DNA from: Novipirellula caenicola
Lineage (GTDB): Bacteria; Planctomycetota; Planctomycetia; Pirellulales; Pirellulaceae
Direction: 5' to 3'
DNA: 64,000 bases
Assembly (NCBI RefSeq): GCF_039545035.1
Contig: NZ_BAABRO010000001.1
Coordinates: 930,001 to 994,000, forward strand
Below, one piece after another: positions 35,544-46,000 of this stretch. Each line of letters begins with the position of its first letter. Within the stretch, counting starts at the first letter, position 1. Made by a program: the position numbers and the translations under genes. A model generated the notes under the pieces. The model saw nothing but the letters and a program-made list of their open reading frames with translations. It was not told the DNA's origin and ran no database searches.

Positions 35544-37484
35544 TCAGAGCCATGGTTGGCGAGCGATCTGCGCATCAATACCCTCTATGAAGGAGCGAAT
35601 TAGTGTGAGAGCCTCATCAATGTCTTTCATCGAAAGCTGCACGGTTTCGCCCTTTTTATTTCGACCATTGCGGTGTGCAATGTTATGGCGAACTCCTACG
35701 ATTTTTTGCAGATCCGCAAGTTCGTCGTCGCTGGGAAAAGTAACTTTTAGGACATCACGAAACATGCAAGCCATCTTTGGCAGATTATGAAAGACCTGAT
35801 TCAGAAGATGCTTCTTGATAATGCTTTGGTTGTTCTGTTCCCAACCAACCAGATCATCTAAATTGTACTTTCGTTCTCGAAACTCCGACGTACAGCGTAC
35901 GAATCGGTCGCGAAGGTTTTTTTTTCCTACGACTGTGTTGATAAATGTATCAGACAGGTAGCTTTCCATCGACGTGACAATGCCGGCATACACCTGCCGA
36001 TAGAGCACCTGTTGCAGACTTTCATCTTTTGTGTCCAGCAAAGCGAGTCTCGTCTGCGAATCCAGCGAGTCTTCAAATGTTTTCAATGACTCGACATTTT
36101 CTGACACGGTCCGTGCCAGCGCTTCCTCTAGTTCACGTTGACGAGTATGCTTTCGACATTCAGGGCACTGATCTAGATTCACTCGGTTTTGAACCGACTG
36201 TTTCCACTCGTGAGTCGGATCGTCCGGACAAAGCCACCAAACCGACCTCGCACTTTGGCGATGCATTTCCGATGGCGTGAGTGTGCCATTCTTTGCTGGA
36301 TGCCAAGTCGCCGCAATTTCCGGATGAAGCGTTGCGAGAGACGTCTCTTGATTTACTGCGCTGCCACAACAATAAGGACATCCCGTACCAGCCTTTCGTT
36401 GAAAAACGCGGGTCTTCCAAACGTGCTCGGTGTTGCGTGAGCATTGCCAGTACACCATTCTGGAACTACCAGTACCAATTTGCATGGGGTCGAGTTCTTC
36501 ATTAAGTACTGGATGCCATTGATCCATCAAATCAGGCCTCAGGTGGCCAATCGATTTTTCCTCAGTGACCGCACCATGCATTTGCAGTGATTCGCACAAT
36601 GGACATTTGTTTTTCCGGCTCGAAATCTTTTTGACAGCCTCCGACCATTCGTGACCTTCGTGACATGGACATTTCCACCAAACAACCCGCGATGAACCTT
36701 TCGTTACGTCATCCGGCGTAGTCTCACCATTCTTCGTCGTATCCCAAAAGCTAACCAGTTCAGGACACGTTTTACTAAGTCGTCGTTCCCAGCGACTATC
36801 AATTGATCTGCCAGGGGGAGGATTGATTTGTCGAGGATGGCAAGTTGGACAGTTTCCCCGGCCATTGGTTCTTGTCTTGACCATCGCCTGCCACTCATGC
36901 GACTGATCGTGACGGCATTGCCACCAGACGCTTTTATCACTTCGGTTAGGCACATCCGCGGCGCTAAGTTCACCATTTCTTGTCGGATGCCATTCACTAG
37001 CAATATCCTGTGACTTACCGGCCAAGGAATTCGCGAAGCGTCGACACTCAGGGCAACCACTGCCTAGCGTGCGATTCATAACCGTCGTTTCCCACTCGTG
37101 CCTCCGATTGGTAGAGCAAAGCCACCAGACCTTCTTGTTCGACTTTGGGGCAAGTTGATCCGGCCTTAAGTCGCCATTTCTGTCAGGATGAAATTCGGCA
37201 GCAATGTCTGGAAATAAACCTGCGATCGAATCCTGTGAAATCACTTTCCGACCTGAGCAGAATGGGCATCCGTATCCCCGTATCGTTCTATTCGCAACAT
37301 TAGATCGCCACTCATGTCGCGGATCTTTTGAGCACTTCCACCACGCACGGTAACTACTGTTGTACGGAATTTGGTCGCGTTTACGATCGCCGTTCTTGAT
37401 CGGATGCCATTCCTCAGACAAGGCAATCGAATGAGCGACTAAACTCGGAACCGGCATGCCCGTTTGTTGGAGTGTTCTTCCCAT
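35544..37484 (-). CDS. Six-fold zinc-ribbon protein with C-terminal HEPN-like domain
   Basis: A protein of 646 residues. ATG 37484 is preceded by AGGAAGG. Six tandem repeats of about 70 residues follow the pattern 'EWHPxxNG...VWWxC...HEWxxxVxxRTxxxxCPxC' (residues about 20-460), each with two CxxC-like pairs, the probable zinc-ribbon/treble-clef repeat (PF14311-like). A helical linker follows. The C-terminal 180 residues resemble RiboL-PSP/MAE-type HEPN domains: VLYRQVYAGIVTSMESYLSD, and VRHNIAHRNG with R599 and H604 forming the RxxxxH motif of HEPN ribonucleases. The combination suggests a nucleic-acid-reading array fused to an RNase, possibly defensive. This is inference. Composition looks AT-richer than the neighbours, and the gene is isolated beside gene-free repeats. 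Confidence 0.85.
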   Translation of the reverse strand: MGRTLQQTGMPVPSLVAHSIALSEEWHPIKNGDRKRDQIPYNSSYRAWWKCSKDPRHEWRSNVANRTIRGYGCPFCSGRKVISQDSIAGLFPDIAAEFHPDRNGDLRPDQLAPKSNKKVWWLCSTNRRHEWETTVMNRTLGSGCPECRRFANSLAGKSQDIASEWHPTRNGELSAADVPNRSDKSVWWQCRHDQSHEWQAMVKTRTNGRGNCPTCHPRQINPPPGRSIDSRWERRLSKTCPELVSFWDTTKNGETTPDDVTKGSSRVVWWKCPCHEGHEWSEAVKKISSRKNKCPLCESLQMHGAVTEEKSIGHLRPDLMDQWHPVLNEELDPMQIGTGSSRMVYWQCSRNTEHVWKTRVFQRKAGTGCPYCCGSAVNQETSLATLHPEIAATWHPAKNGTLTPSEMHRQSARSVWWLCPDDPTHEWKQSVQNRVNLDQCPECRKHTRQRELEEALARTVSENVESLKTFEDSLDSQTRLALLDTKDESLQQVLYRQVYAGIVTSMESYLSDTFINTVVGKKNLRDRFVRCTSEFRERKYNLDDLVGWEQNNQSIIKKHLLNQVFHNLPKMACMFRDVLKVTFPSDDELADLQKIVGVRHNIAHRNGRNKKGETVQLSMKDIDEALTLIRSFIEGIDAQIARQPWL

Positions 37485-38209
37485 CGGCCTTCCTATTCTA
37501 CTTTTCGCAAAATTGATTTGGTTTTACAGCGGGATTCATGTGGCAGTTGCATTCTAAAAAGACCTCGTGCGGCCAAAGATGGTTCACTTTCACATATATC
37601 CCATGGCTGGTACTTAGCTACGGTCACCGATCAAATGAACCGAAATTCCGTCAACCACTACACGAAAGGCACTGGATGTCAGTTTTTCGAGGAAATCCTC
37701 CCCTATGCCAAGATACCTTCGGTCCTCTATGGAGTCGACAGACAGGACATTCGAGAACCTACAACAATGGCGTCCCTAATTAGATTGCGGCGGCTAGCTT
37801 CTGTTCGAGTACAATCAAGTGCCAAGGAGCGTCAATTCATCGATGTACCCGTGCTGTTGTTCATGAACACGTTTGCGTGAGAAAAAGGGGGACGCGGCTT
37901 GTTTCCCGTTCAGCAACCGCCTCGAATGCTCAACCGATCCGATCAAACCACTTATTTCTTCAACAACTTGATCGGCGTTCTTCGATTCACCATTGTTGTC
38001 ACCGACAGATTTGCTTTAGAGAAACGTTCGTTGCGTCACAGGTAACTCCGACGCAACCCCAGTCGCGAACGGACGTGCGATTGGTTAGTTGAAGTACTGG
38101 ACGCTGATCTGAATCGAGTTCGAACAGATCTCCATTGGTTCCGCTCCGCCGTGATTTCTGAAGTTTCATGTCGTCGCGTTGCGACTGGGGTTGCTTTTGT
38201 GCTCCCGAA
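37485..38209. other. Gene-free stretch upstream of the zinc-ribbon/HEPN gene
   Basis: It must contain the promoter of the gene ending at 35544. A 138-codon plus-strand frame (37464-37880) overlaps that promoter and shows no family features, so I do not call it. Confidence 0.4.
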
Positions 38210-38327
38210 CCATGGACTCACGTCCATGGCTACAGCCTATCGTCGCGTTGCGACTGGAAGGACAGAATCGATCGAGTTGCTTGGGGTAGTACCGAGATCA
38301 ATGAAACAGAGCGTGTTCTTTAAAATC

Positions 38328-38465
38328 TTTTTGTCGCACCAATCTTTCTGTCCGCTCATGCGGCATGAGCGACCTTGCACGCTGGAACAGGGCAGACTCA
38401 GAATCAATGGAACGATGTGGTGCGCGCGGACACAAGGTCGACAGAAAAATTGGTGCGACAGAAAC
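38328..38465. repeat. Nested inverted-repeat element A
   Basis: 25-bp arms at 38328-38352 and 38441-38465 pair with two mismatches. Inside is a GCTCATGCGGCATGAGC hairpin. It is copy one of three. Confidence 0.8.
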
Positions 38466-38872
38466 ATGAGACTGCCATCGCGATTCGACATAGAACACGA
38501 TTGCTGGCGTTGTCTCCATTTTTTTACCTCTCATCTTTTAACCTTTTCGCTGCATTGATCGTGCGTTCCACCGTAGACGCAACAACTGCCATCGCTGCGG
38601 GACTCACGACCAGCCACGAAGTGGCGGCATGTTGTAGCCATGGGCGTCAGCCCATGGAACGCGCACACGTCATACGCCGTAAGTCCCGAAGGGACGACAG
38701 GAGATTCCACGCCTGCAATTCCTGCCGCCCCTTTGGGGCTTTGTGATCGTGTTTGCACCCGAACCATGGACTCACGTCCATGGCTACAGCCTATCGTCGC
38801 GTTGCGACTGGAAGGACCGAATGGATCGATTTGCTTGGGTGGTACCGAGGACAGAGCGGCTTCATTAAAATC

Positions 38873-39009
38873 TTTCTGTCGCACCAATCTTTCTGTCCTC
38901 TCATGCAGCGTGAGCGAGCTTGAACGCTGGAACAAGACAGACCCAGAATCGATGGAACGATATGGTGCGCGCAGACGAAAGGTCGACAGAAAAATTGGTG
39001 CGACAGAAA
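38873..39009. repeat. Nested inverted-repeat element B
   Basis: 25-bp arms at 38873-38897 and 38985-39009 pair with one mismatch. The internal hairpin is kept as CTCATGCAGCGTGAG by a G-T wobble. Confidence 0.82.
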
Positions 39010-39425
39010 CATGAGACTGCCATCGCGATTCAACATAGAACACGATTGCTGGCGTTGTCTCCATTTTTTAATCTAACATCTTTTAACCTTTTCGCTGCAT
39101 TGATCGTGCGTTCCACCGTAGACGCAACAACTGCCATCGCTGCGAGACTCACGACCAGCCACGAAGTGGCGGCATGTTGTAGCCATGGGCGTCAGCCCAT
39201 GGAACGCGTACACGTCATACGCCGTGAGTCCCGAAGGGACGATAGGAGATTCCACGCCTGCGATTCCTGCCGCCCCTTCGGGGCTTTGTGATCGTGTTTG
39301 CACCCGAACCATGGACTCACGTCCATGGCTACAGCCTATCGTCGCGTTGCGACTGATAGGACCGAATGGATCGATTTGCTTGGGTGGTACCGAGGTCGAT
39401 GGGACAGAGCGTCTTCTTTAAAATC

Positions 39426-39562
39426 TTTCTGTCGCACCAATCTTTCTGTCCTCTCATGCAGCGTGAGCGAGCTTGCACGCTGGAACAAGACAGACTCAGA
39501 ATCGATGGAACGATAGGGTGTGCGCGGACGATAGGTCGACAGAAAAATTGGTGCGACAGAAA
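39426..39562. repeat. Nested inverted-repeat element C
   Basis: Arms at 39426-39450 and 39538-39562 pair with one mismatch. The internal CTCATGCAGCGTGAG hairpin is the same as in element B. Confidence 0.82.
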
Positions 39563-39649
39563 CATAAGAATGCCATCGCGATTCGACATAGAACACGATT
39601 GCTGGCGTTGTCTCCATTTTTAATCTAACATCTTTTAACCTTTTCACTG

Positions 39650-40001
39650 CAGCTCAGGTGCGTTGCACTCTGGCCGCAACACCTGCCGTCGCTTCGCGAC
39701 TCTGTGCACTGGGATGCGTCCTCTTCCATGGACTCACGTCCATGGCTACAGCCTGTCGTCACTTCGTGACTATTCACTTGCGACAACTCTAAACCGTTGG
39801 CTCACGCCAACGGCAGGTCATGTTTCGGCCTCCGGCCTATTCGCTTGCCAGTTAAATCAGCAGTCTCCTTCACCAGCGGAGAGGTGACCGCAGCTATGCT
39901 TGGTTTTCCCGATCAACGGACTCACGTTCGCTGCGATTGCACGTGCCAATCGCGAGAAGGAAAAAAGCGACGCGGACTTCGGCGCAAGAACCGACGTTCC
40001 A
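39650..40001. repeat. REP-like palindrome cluster
   Basis: Short palindromes continue past the 550-bp units: CCATGGACTCACGTCCATGG (39725), GTCACTTCGTGAC, CCGTTGGCTCACGCCAACGG and GGCCTCCGGCC. No gene is supported. Confidence 0.55.
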
Positions 40002-41261
40002 TCAGCGTGGTGGGTTGCCGATGCAGTAGAGCGAGTCTCCGCTGCGCAAGAAGAAATTGCCTTGCGAAACCGCGATCGATGCCATCGTTTTCCCCTCCAG
40101 TTTATTCGTGGCGATCCGCTTGAATTCCGCCCCGGGCTCGAGCACCGTGGTGACGCCTTCTTCGGAGGTGATATAGATTCGGCCGTCCGCTAGCAGGGGC
40201 GATGCGGAATAGTTGCCGCCGAGTCGTTCTTGCCAGACAATGTCACCCGTTGCCGCCTGAAGACAGTACAGGATGTTGTCGCGAGAAATCGTGTAGAGAT
40301 ACGGCTTGACGTACAGCGGCGATGGCAACGCCGGAACGCCGCGTGTTTGTTCCCAGGCAATATGCGACTCGGTCACATCTCCGCGTCCGCCCGGGCGAAT
40401 CGCTCGGATCGTCGGCTCTTCGAAACCGGACGAGGTAAAGATCAAGCCTTCGCCAAGCACGGGTGAGGGTGTCACGCCCTCGCCCTGGCTATAGACCGAC
40501 CAGATTCGCTCGCCTGTTTTAACATCGTGTGCCTGCACGCGGTCGCCACCGGCACTGATGACCGTTTGCCCATTGTCGATTGCGATCGGGGTCACATGTC
40601 CGACTCGGGACAGTCCTCGCTTGCCGCGCCATTTGGTTTTGCCCGTCTCCGTATCGATCGCCAGCAGGACGGCCTGGTCCCACGGTTCCTTCCAACCGAC
40701 TCGCTGCTCCTGTGGACTGCTGCCATCGAACGGCATGATTAGCAGTTCGCCAGCAAGCATCGGCGATGCGCCGAGGCCATGCAGGCTGTGGAAATCGACC
40801 TCTTCGTTCTTCCACACTTGTTTGCCCTCGAAGTCGACCGCAACCACCGTGCCATCGTAGAAGGCGGCGTAGACCCGTTTCCCATCGGATACCGGAGTCG
40901 GCGTGGCATAGGAGTTCTGCGCTCGCTTGGGGCCAGGCACCTGGCGGTGGACTTCGGTGTTCCAAAGCACTTCGCCACTCTTGCGATCGATCCCGATCAC
41001 TCGGCATGACGCACCACCATCAGTCGCAGTTGTCACAAAGACGTGGTCGCCCGACACGATCGGCGACGACCAGCCTTGTCCCGGGATCAGCGTCTTCCAA
41101 GCGATGTTGCTGTCATCGGACCAGTTCAGCGGCAAATCACTTTCCGATGTAACGCCCTGTCCATTGGGGCCTCGAAATCGAGTCCAATCTTGGCCGCATA
41201 ACGAGTTAGGAACTGCCGACAAACCGGCCACGAAAACCATCGCACAAAATAGCAAACGCAT
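40002..41261 (-). CDS. Secreted PQQ/BamB-like beta-propeller protein
   Basis: A protein of 419 residues from ATG 41261, chosen because it opens a signal peptide (MRLLFCAMVFVAGLSAVPNSLCGQ). An in-frame ATG at 41417 would add 52 residues without family features. The mature protein is a run of PQQ-like blades: DWTRFRGPNGQGVTSESDLPLNWS, GIDRKSGEVLWNTEVH, VVAVDFEGKQVWKNEEV, AIDTETGKTKWRGKRG, QAATGDIVWQERLGG. This 'WPxFRGPxGxG' type is abundant in planctomycetes. It may act as an assembly scaffold or as a dehydrogenase-like propeller. No PQQ ligands can be proven. It diverges from the RND adaptor gene. Confidence 0.88.
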   Translation of the reverse strand: MRLLFCAMVFVAGLSAVPNSLCGQDWTRFRGPNGQGVTSESDLPLNWSDDSNIAWKTLIPGQGWSSPIVSGDHVFVTTATDGGASCRVIGIDRKSGEVLWNTEVHRQVPGPKRAQNSYATPTPVSDGKRVYAAFYDGTVVAVDFEGKQVWKNEEVDFHSLHGLGASPMLAGELLIMPFDGSSPQEQRVGWKEPWDQAVLLAIDTETGKTKWRGKRGLSRVGHVTPIAIDNGQTVISAGGDRVQAHDVKTGERIWSVYSQGEGVTPSPVLGEGLIFTSSGFEEPTIRAIRPGGRGDVTESHIAWEQTRGVPALPSPLYVKPYLYTISRDNILYCLQAATGDIVWQERLGGNYSASPLLADGRIYITSEEGVTTVLEPGAEFKRIATNKLEGKTMASIAVSQGNFFLRSGDSLYCIGNPPR

Positions 41262-41500
41262 GACAAAATCTCTTTGAATTCTTGGAAGGATCCCGATCAT
41301 GATACCGCACCCCCTCGCCAGATGTGCTGTATTGAGCATGTTGGCTTCCTGATTCGACTTAAACCTCGGGAGACCTCCATTTTCATTGGCCCTCGTCGTC
41401 TTCTGATTTCGCATCATTAGAGGTAGAAGCTCGCTTGATGGCTAATCCTAGTACCCGCGAGCTTGGGGTCCTGAGAAGATGCAACGAGAAAGAATACAGT

Positions 41501-42883
41501 ATGAAGTCCGCAGTGCGATGGGGAACGTGGGGCAAGCGGTTGCTGGTGATTCCGCCAATCGTTTTGGCCGTCGTTGCCTATGCTTGGTTAGTCAAACATT
41601 CCCCTCCGTTGACGGCGAAAACCGAGGCTGAAACCTCTCGGATGCTCGAAACGATGGTGGTTCAGCGAATGGACGTTCGTCCAAAAGTCAGCGGGTATGG
41701 AACCGCCAAGTACGCGCGTTCTTGGCGAGCGGTCACGCAGGTCGAAGGACGCATCGATCAAATTCATCCTGAGCTTCGTCCTGGATCCATGATCCAAGAA
41801 GGCGAGGTGCTGCTTGAGATAGACGATTCCGATTATCGCTCCTTGGTCGATCAGTTGAATGCCACGATTGACCAGCAAGACGCCGAGATCGAACAGTTGG
41901 AACAATCGATCGAGAACGCTAAGAAGAGTCTCGCACTTGAAAATGAAGCCCTGGGTGTCGTGCAGCGGGAATTCGATCGTGAACAGACGCTTTTGTCTCG
42001 GCAAGCGGGATCGGGTTCTGCGATCGATTCGAAACGTCGCGAATTGCTGGTTCAACAAAAAGCGGTGCAGGATCTGGAAAACAGCATCGCGTTGATCGGC
42101 CCTCAAGTCAAAGCCTTGCAGGCGGCTCGGCGTCAATCCGAAGTCCAGAAAACACAGGCTCAGCGGGACATTGAACGAACCACAATCACCGCGCCCTTTC
42201 GGATGCGTGTGGGCGAGGTGCAATTGGAAGTCGGGCAATACGTCAGTGTGGGCGAGAATCTGTTCGAGGGTTACAGCGGAGCCGAGATGGAAGTCGAAGC
42301 TCAGTTGTCGCTGTATGACATTCACCGGTTGCTTGTCGCTGAAGTTGACCGAACCAAGATCGATGAGCAATTTACTCAGGCAGCATTCCGGGAAGCGTTC
42401 GCGTTTGACGCGGTGGTCAACGTCGCAGGTAGCGAGTTGACCGAATCCTACAAGGGCCGCTTCTTGCGTGTCCGTGAAGTCGTGGATGCTCAGACCAAGA
42501 TGGTGGGGTTCGTCGTCGGTGTCGAAAACGTTCCGCCACCCCAACAAGAGCATCCTCAGCCGCCATTGTTGGAAGGCGTGTTTTGCGACGTGGATGTATT
42601 TGGCACGACACTATCCGACCAAGTCGTGATCCCGCGTCGAGCGATTCGCAATGGATCGGTGTACCTGCTTGACGATCAAAATCGATTGACCACTCAGGAC
42701 GTTGAGTTGACGTTCACGCAAGACGACTACGCGGTCGTTGCCTCGGGGTTGAACGGTGGCGAACGCCTCGTGATCGCAAATCCGTCGCCAGCGATCATTG
42801 GAATGTTGGTCGAACCGATCGAGGCAAAAGAGGCCGCCGAGGAATTGATCGCTTCGGTCGAAGCGACTGATACGGATCTGTGA
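41501..42883 (+). CDS. RND efflux periplasmic adaptor (membrane-fusion protein)
   Basis: A protein of 460 residues from ATG 41501, with an in-frame ATG at 41435 possible. An N-terminal membrane anchor (LLVIPPIVLAVVAYAWLV) is followed by a lipoyl half-motif (VEGRIDQIHPELRPGSMIQEGEVLLEID), a long coiled-coil hairpin rich in Gln/Glu (about residues 110-225), the second lipoyl half (TTITAPFRMRVGEVQLEVGQYVSVGENLF), then beta-barrel and membrane-proximal domains. It would join the permease encoded 170 bp downstream to an outer-membrane channel, which is not encoded here. Confidence 0.92.
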   Translation: MKSAVRWGTWGKRLLVIPPIVLAVVAYAWLVKHSPPLTAKTEAETSRMLETMVVQRMDVRPKVSGYGTAKYARSWRAVTQVEGRIDQIHPELRPGSMIQEGEVLLEIDDSDYRSLVDQLNATIDQQDAEIEQLEQSIENAKKSLALENEALGVVQREFDREQTLLSRQAGSGSAIDSKRRELLVQQKAVQDLENSIALIGPQVKALQAARRQSEVQKTQAQRDIERTTITAPFRMRVGEVQLEVGQYVSVGENLFEGYSGAEMEVEAQLSLYDIHRLLVAEVDRTKIDEQFTQAAFREAFAFDAVVNVAGSELTESYKGRFLRVREVVDAQTKMVGFVVGVENVPPPQQEHPQPPLLEGVFCDVDVFGTTLSDQVVIPRRAIRNGSVYLLDDQNRLTTQDVELTFTQDDYAVVASGLNGGERLVIANPSPAIIGMLVEPIEAKEAAEELIASVEATDTDL

Positions 42884-42913
42884 TCGCGTTTCACTGCTAA
42901 GTCAAGACAAAAC

Positions 42914-43000
42914 GTAGTGGACGAGGCAACGAGTCCATCATCGTGGGACGCGTGGCCTCGGTAGAAGCCAAAATGCGGGACTCGTTGCCTCGTCCACTAC
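42914..43000. repeat. Hairpin element with 23-bp perfect arms, copy 1
   Basis: Arms 42914-42936 (GTAGTGGACGAGGCAACGAG...) and 42978-43000 are exact reverse complements. The element sits between the adaptor and permease genes. No T-run follows, so it is not a typical terminator. Confidence 0.85.
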
Positions 43001-43053
43001 CAAGCTGCCACACCATCCTTGAGACAATACTTCGCTGATTCGGAAACACTTTT

Positions 43054-46000
43054 GTGCTAGAGAAATTTGTCAATCACCGCACATTGGCCAACGTGCTGAT
43101 GTTGTCCTTCATCGGGTTGGGGCTGTACGCCATCCCGCGACTGCAGAAGGAAACCTTTCCTAACTTTGACAGTTCGGAAGTCCAAATCGTGATGACCTAT
43201 CGCGGTGCGTCGGCCGAGGATGTCGAGCAAGGAATTTGCTTGCCGATCGAAGACGCGCTGGACGGGATCCAGAACATTAAAAAGGTGACCAGCAGCGCCC
43301 AAGAGGGCTATGCATCAATCGTGGTCGAGATAGAGGAGCATGCCGATTTGTCGGAGGCCCTCAATGACATCGAAACGGAAGTGGAAGCGATTTCGGATCT
43401 TCCCGATGGAGCCGAGGATTTGTTCATTACCGAACTGAACCGCACGGATTCGGTGATGACGATTGCGATCAGCGGCCCCGTCGATCCAGACTCGCTGAAG
43501 GATTACTGCGAAGGTTTTAAGACACAACTCAAGCGATTGCCCGGAGTGTCGCTGGTCGAGATCCAAGGGTTCTCAGATCGACAGCTTCGCATTGAATTGG
43601 ATGTCGAAGCACTGCGTCGGCTGGGTTTGTCAGCCGAGATGGTGGCCGCTTCCGTCCGTAGCCAGAATTTGGATTTGCCGGTCGGCACAATCGAATCCGA
43701 ACACGAGGACATTTTGTTGCGGTTGGTCGAGCAACAACAGACGCCGCAAGACATTGAAGAAATTGTTGTCCATGGAGTGACCGGCCGGTCGGAAGTCCGG
43801 ATCCGCGATATCGGACGCGTCGTCGACGGTTTTGCGGACGCCGAACAAGAGGCTTGGATCGCAGGCCAACGGGCGGGCATCATCCAAGTCAACAAGACGA
43901 CATCGCATGACACCACCAAAATCGCCGAGGTGGTGCGTGAGTTCGTGGTCAAGGAACAGCAGCGGCAACCGCAATTGCAAATCACCATCACGAATGATGA
44001 ATCGGACCTGATCGTTCAGCGGTTGACGTTGTTGGCCAAGAACGCATGGCAAGGCATCGTGCTGGTGTTCCTGGTGATGTGGGTTTTCTTCAACGTGCGA
44101 CTTTCATTTTGGGTGGTAATGAGTCTGCCGGTCTCGTTCATGGGAGCCTTCTTTGTGCTGCCGCTGATCGGACAAACCCTGAACATGATGTCCTCGGTGG
44201 CGATCTTGATGGCGACCGGGATCTTGATGGACGACGGGATTGTGATTGCAGAGAACATTGCCAGGCATGTTTCGTTGGGGAAACATCCCATGCGGGCGGC
44301 GGTCGATGGTGTCAAAGAAGTCGCCGGTGGAGTGGTCTCGTCGTTTCTGACGACATGCTGCGTACTGTTGCCATTGGCAGTACTAGAAGGTCATATCGGA
44401 AAAGTGCTTCGTGTGATCCCGATGGTTTTGTTGACGACGCTGGCAATCAGTTTGGTCGAAGCGTTCCTGATTCTTCCCGCTCACCTCGGCCATTCGATAA
44501 AGCCCACCGATGCGAATGCTCCGCGAGGACTGAGAGCGAAGATTGACGCTGCAGTCGATTGGGTTCGTGAGAATGTGTTCGGCAAGTTGATTGATTTGGC
44601 GATCCATTGGCGGTTCCTGTCGATCGGGTTGTCGATTGCGACGTTCATCATGGCGTTGGCGATGGTCGCCGGAGGGGTCGTGAACTTCATACCCTTTCCT
44701 GATTTGGAAGGCGACATGGTCGAAGCACGTGTGTTGATGCCGCAGGGAACGCCGCTGAGCAAAACCGAAGCAATCGTCCGCGATATCAACGACGCGGTGG
44801 CGCGAACGAATGATCGGTTCCCAGATCAGCCGACCGGCGACGATCTGGTGCGTACGGTGATGTCCAAGTTCAATGAGAACAGTGACGCGGGTGAGTCGGG
44901 GCCGCACGTTGCGACGGTGACGGTTCGGATGCTCCAGCCCGATGAACGAAACACCTCTACCGCAGAATTCATTCGAGCGTTGCGGGAGGAAGTCGGGCGG
45001 GTTCCCAATGCAATTTCAGTCACGATCGCCGAAGCGACCCGTGGACCGGCGGGGCGGGCGGTCGAGGTGCTGTTTAAAAGCGACGACTTGCACATCGCTC
45101 AATCCGCCGCTCTCGAGACTCAGCAATGGATGGCTCGGTACTCTGGGGTTTACAACTTCAACACCGACCTTCGCCCCGGCAAGCAAGAGATTCGCTTGCA
45201 CCTAAAACCCGATGCGGTGGCGCTTGGTTTGAATGTGCAAGCGATGGCGAGTCAGCTGAGCACAGCGTTCCAGGGGGCGAAGATCAGTGACATCCAAGCG
45301 GGAGTGGACCAATATGAAATCAATGTCCAATTGGCACCCGAAAGCCGGGACACGCTGGGATCGTTTTTGGACTTCCAATTTATTCTGGCTGGTGGGATTC
45401 AGGTTCCATTGCACTCGGTTGCTGATTTGGAAGTGACCTATGGATGGTCTAAGATCTCACGCGTCGATGGCTGGCGGACCGTGACTCTGACGGCGGATAC
45501 CGACACTGACGTGGTGAACACGACCAAGTTGATGCGCGAATTTCAATCAGAGTTGATGCCCAAGTTGCTTTCGCAACATCCGGGGCTGAAGGTTTCACTT
45601 GGTGGCGAGGCCGAGCGGTCCAGTGAAACGGGATCGTCGATGGCATCGCTGTTCTTGCTGGGGCTGTTTGGTGTTTACGCCATCTTGAGTTTCCAGTTTG
45701 AAAGCTGGCTGGAACCGTTGATCGTGATGGCGGCGATTCCGATGTCGTTGATCGGAATGATCTTTGGACACATGTGGATGGGAATGGAGATTTCCATGCC
45801 CAGTTTGGTGGGATTCGTTTCACTTGCGGGGATTGTGGTCAATGACTCGATTCTGCTGGTGCTGTTTTTAAAGAAGGAACGCTCCGAAGGCAAACCGAGT
45901 TACGACTCTGCTCGCAGCGCAAGCCGTCTGCGTTTTCGCGCGATCATGTTGACCAGCATCACCACGATGGCGGGGCTGTTGCCGTTGACGCTTGAAAAGA

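Larger units (their letters stand above)
38210..39790. repeat. Long tandem repeat: three units of about 550 bp plus a partial fourth
   Basis: Units start at 38210, 38764, 39309 and 39725, each with CCATGGACTCACGTCCATGG. Spacings are 554, 545 and 416 bp. Each of the first two full units also carries GCCATGGGCGTCAGCCCAT, GTCCCGAAGGGAC and CCCTTTGGGG or CCCTTCGGGG palindromes. The third unit is cut short after its inverted-repeat block. Copies are about 90-95 percent alike by eye. No reading frame is conserved convincingly. Confidence 0.85.

Noticed and set aside
37464-37880. A 138-codon plus-strand frame upstream of the zinc-ribbon/HEPN gene
   Set aside because: Overlaps that gene's start and promoter, has no ribosome site, and matches nothing I know.
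38237-39647. Minus-strand frames recurring in the three 550-bp units
   Set aside because: Two different frames are open at once, copies differ by amino-acid-changing substitutions, and they span inverted-repeat arms, so they are read as non-coding.
41588-42553. A 321-codon minus-strand frame opposite the RND adaptor
   Set aside because: Shadow of the coiled-coil coding region.
42914-43000. Hairpin as a terminator of the RND adaptor gene
   Set aside because: No T-run follows and the loop is about 41 bp. A mobile or structural element fits better.
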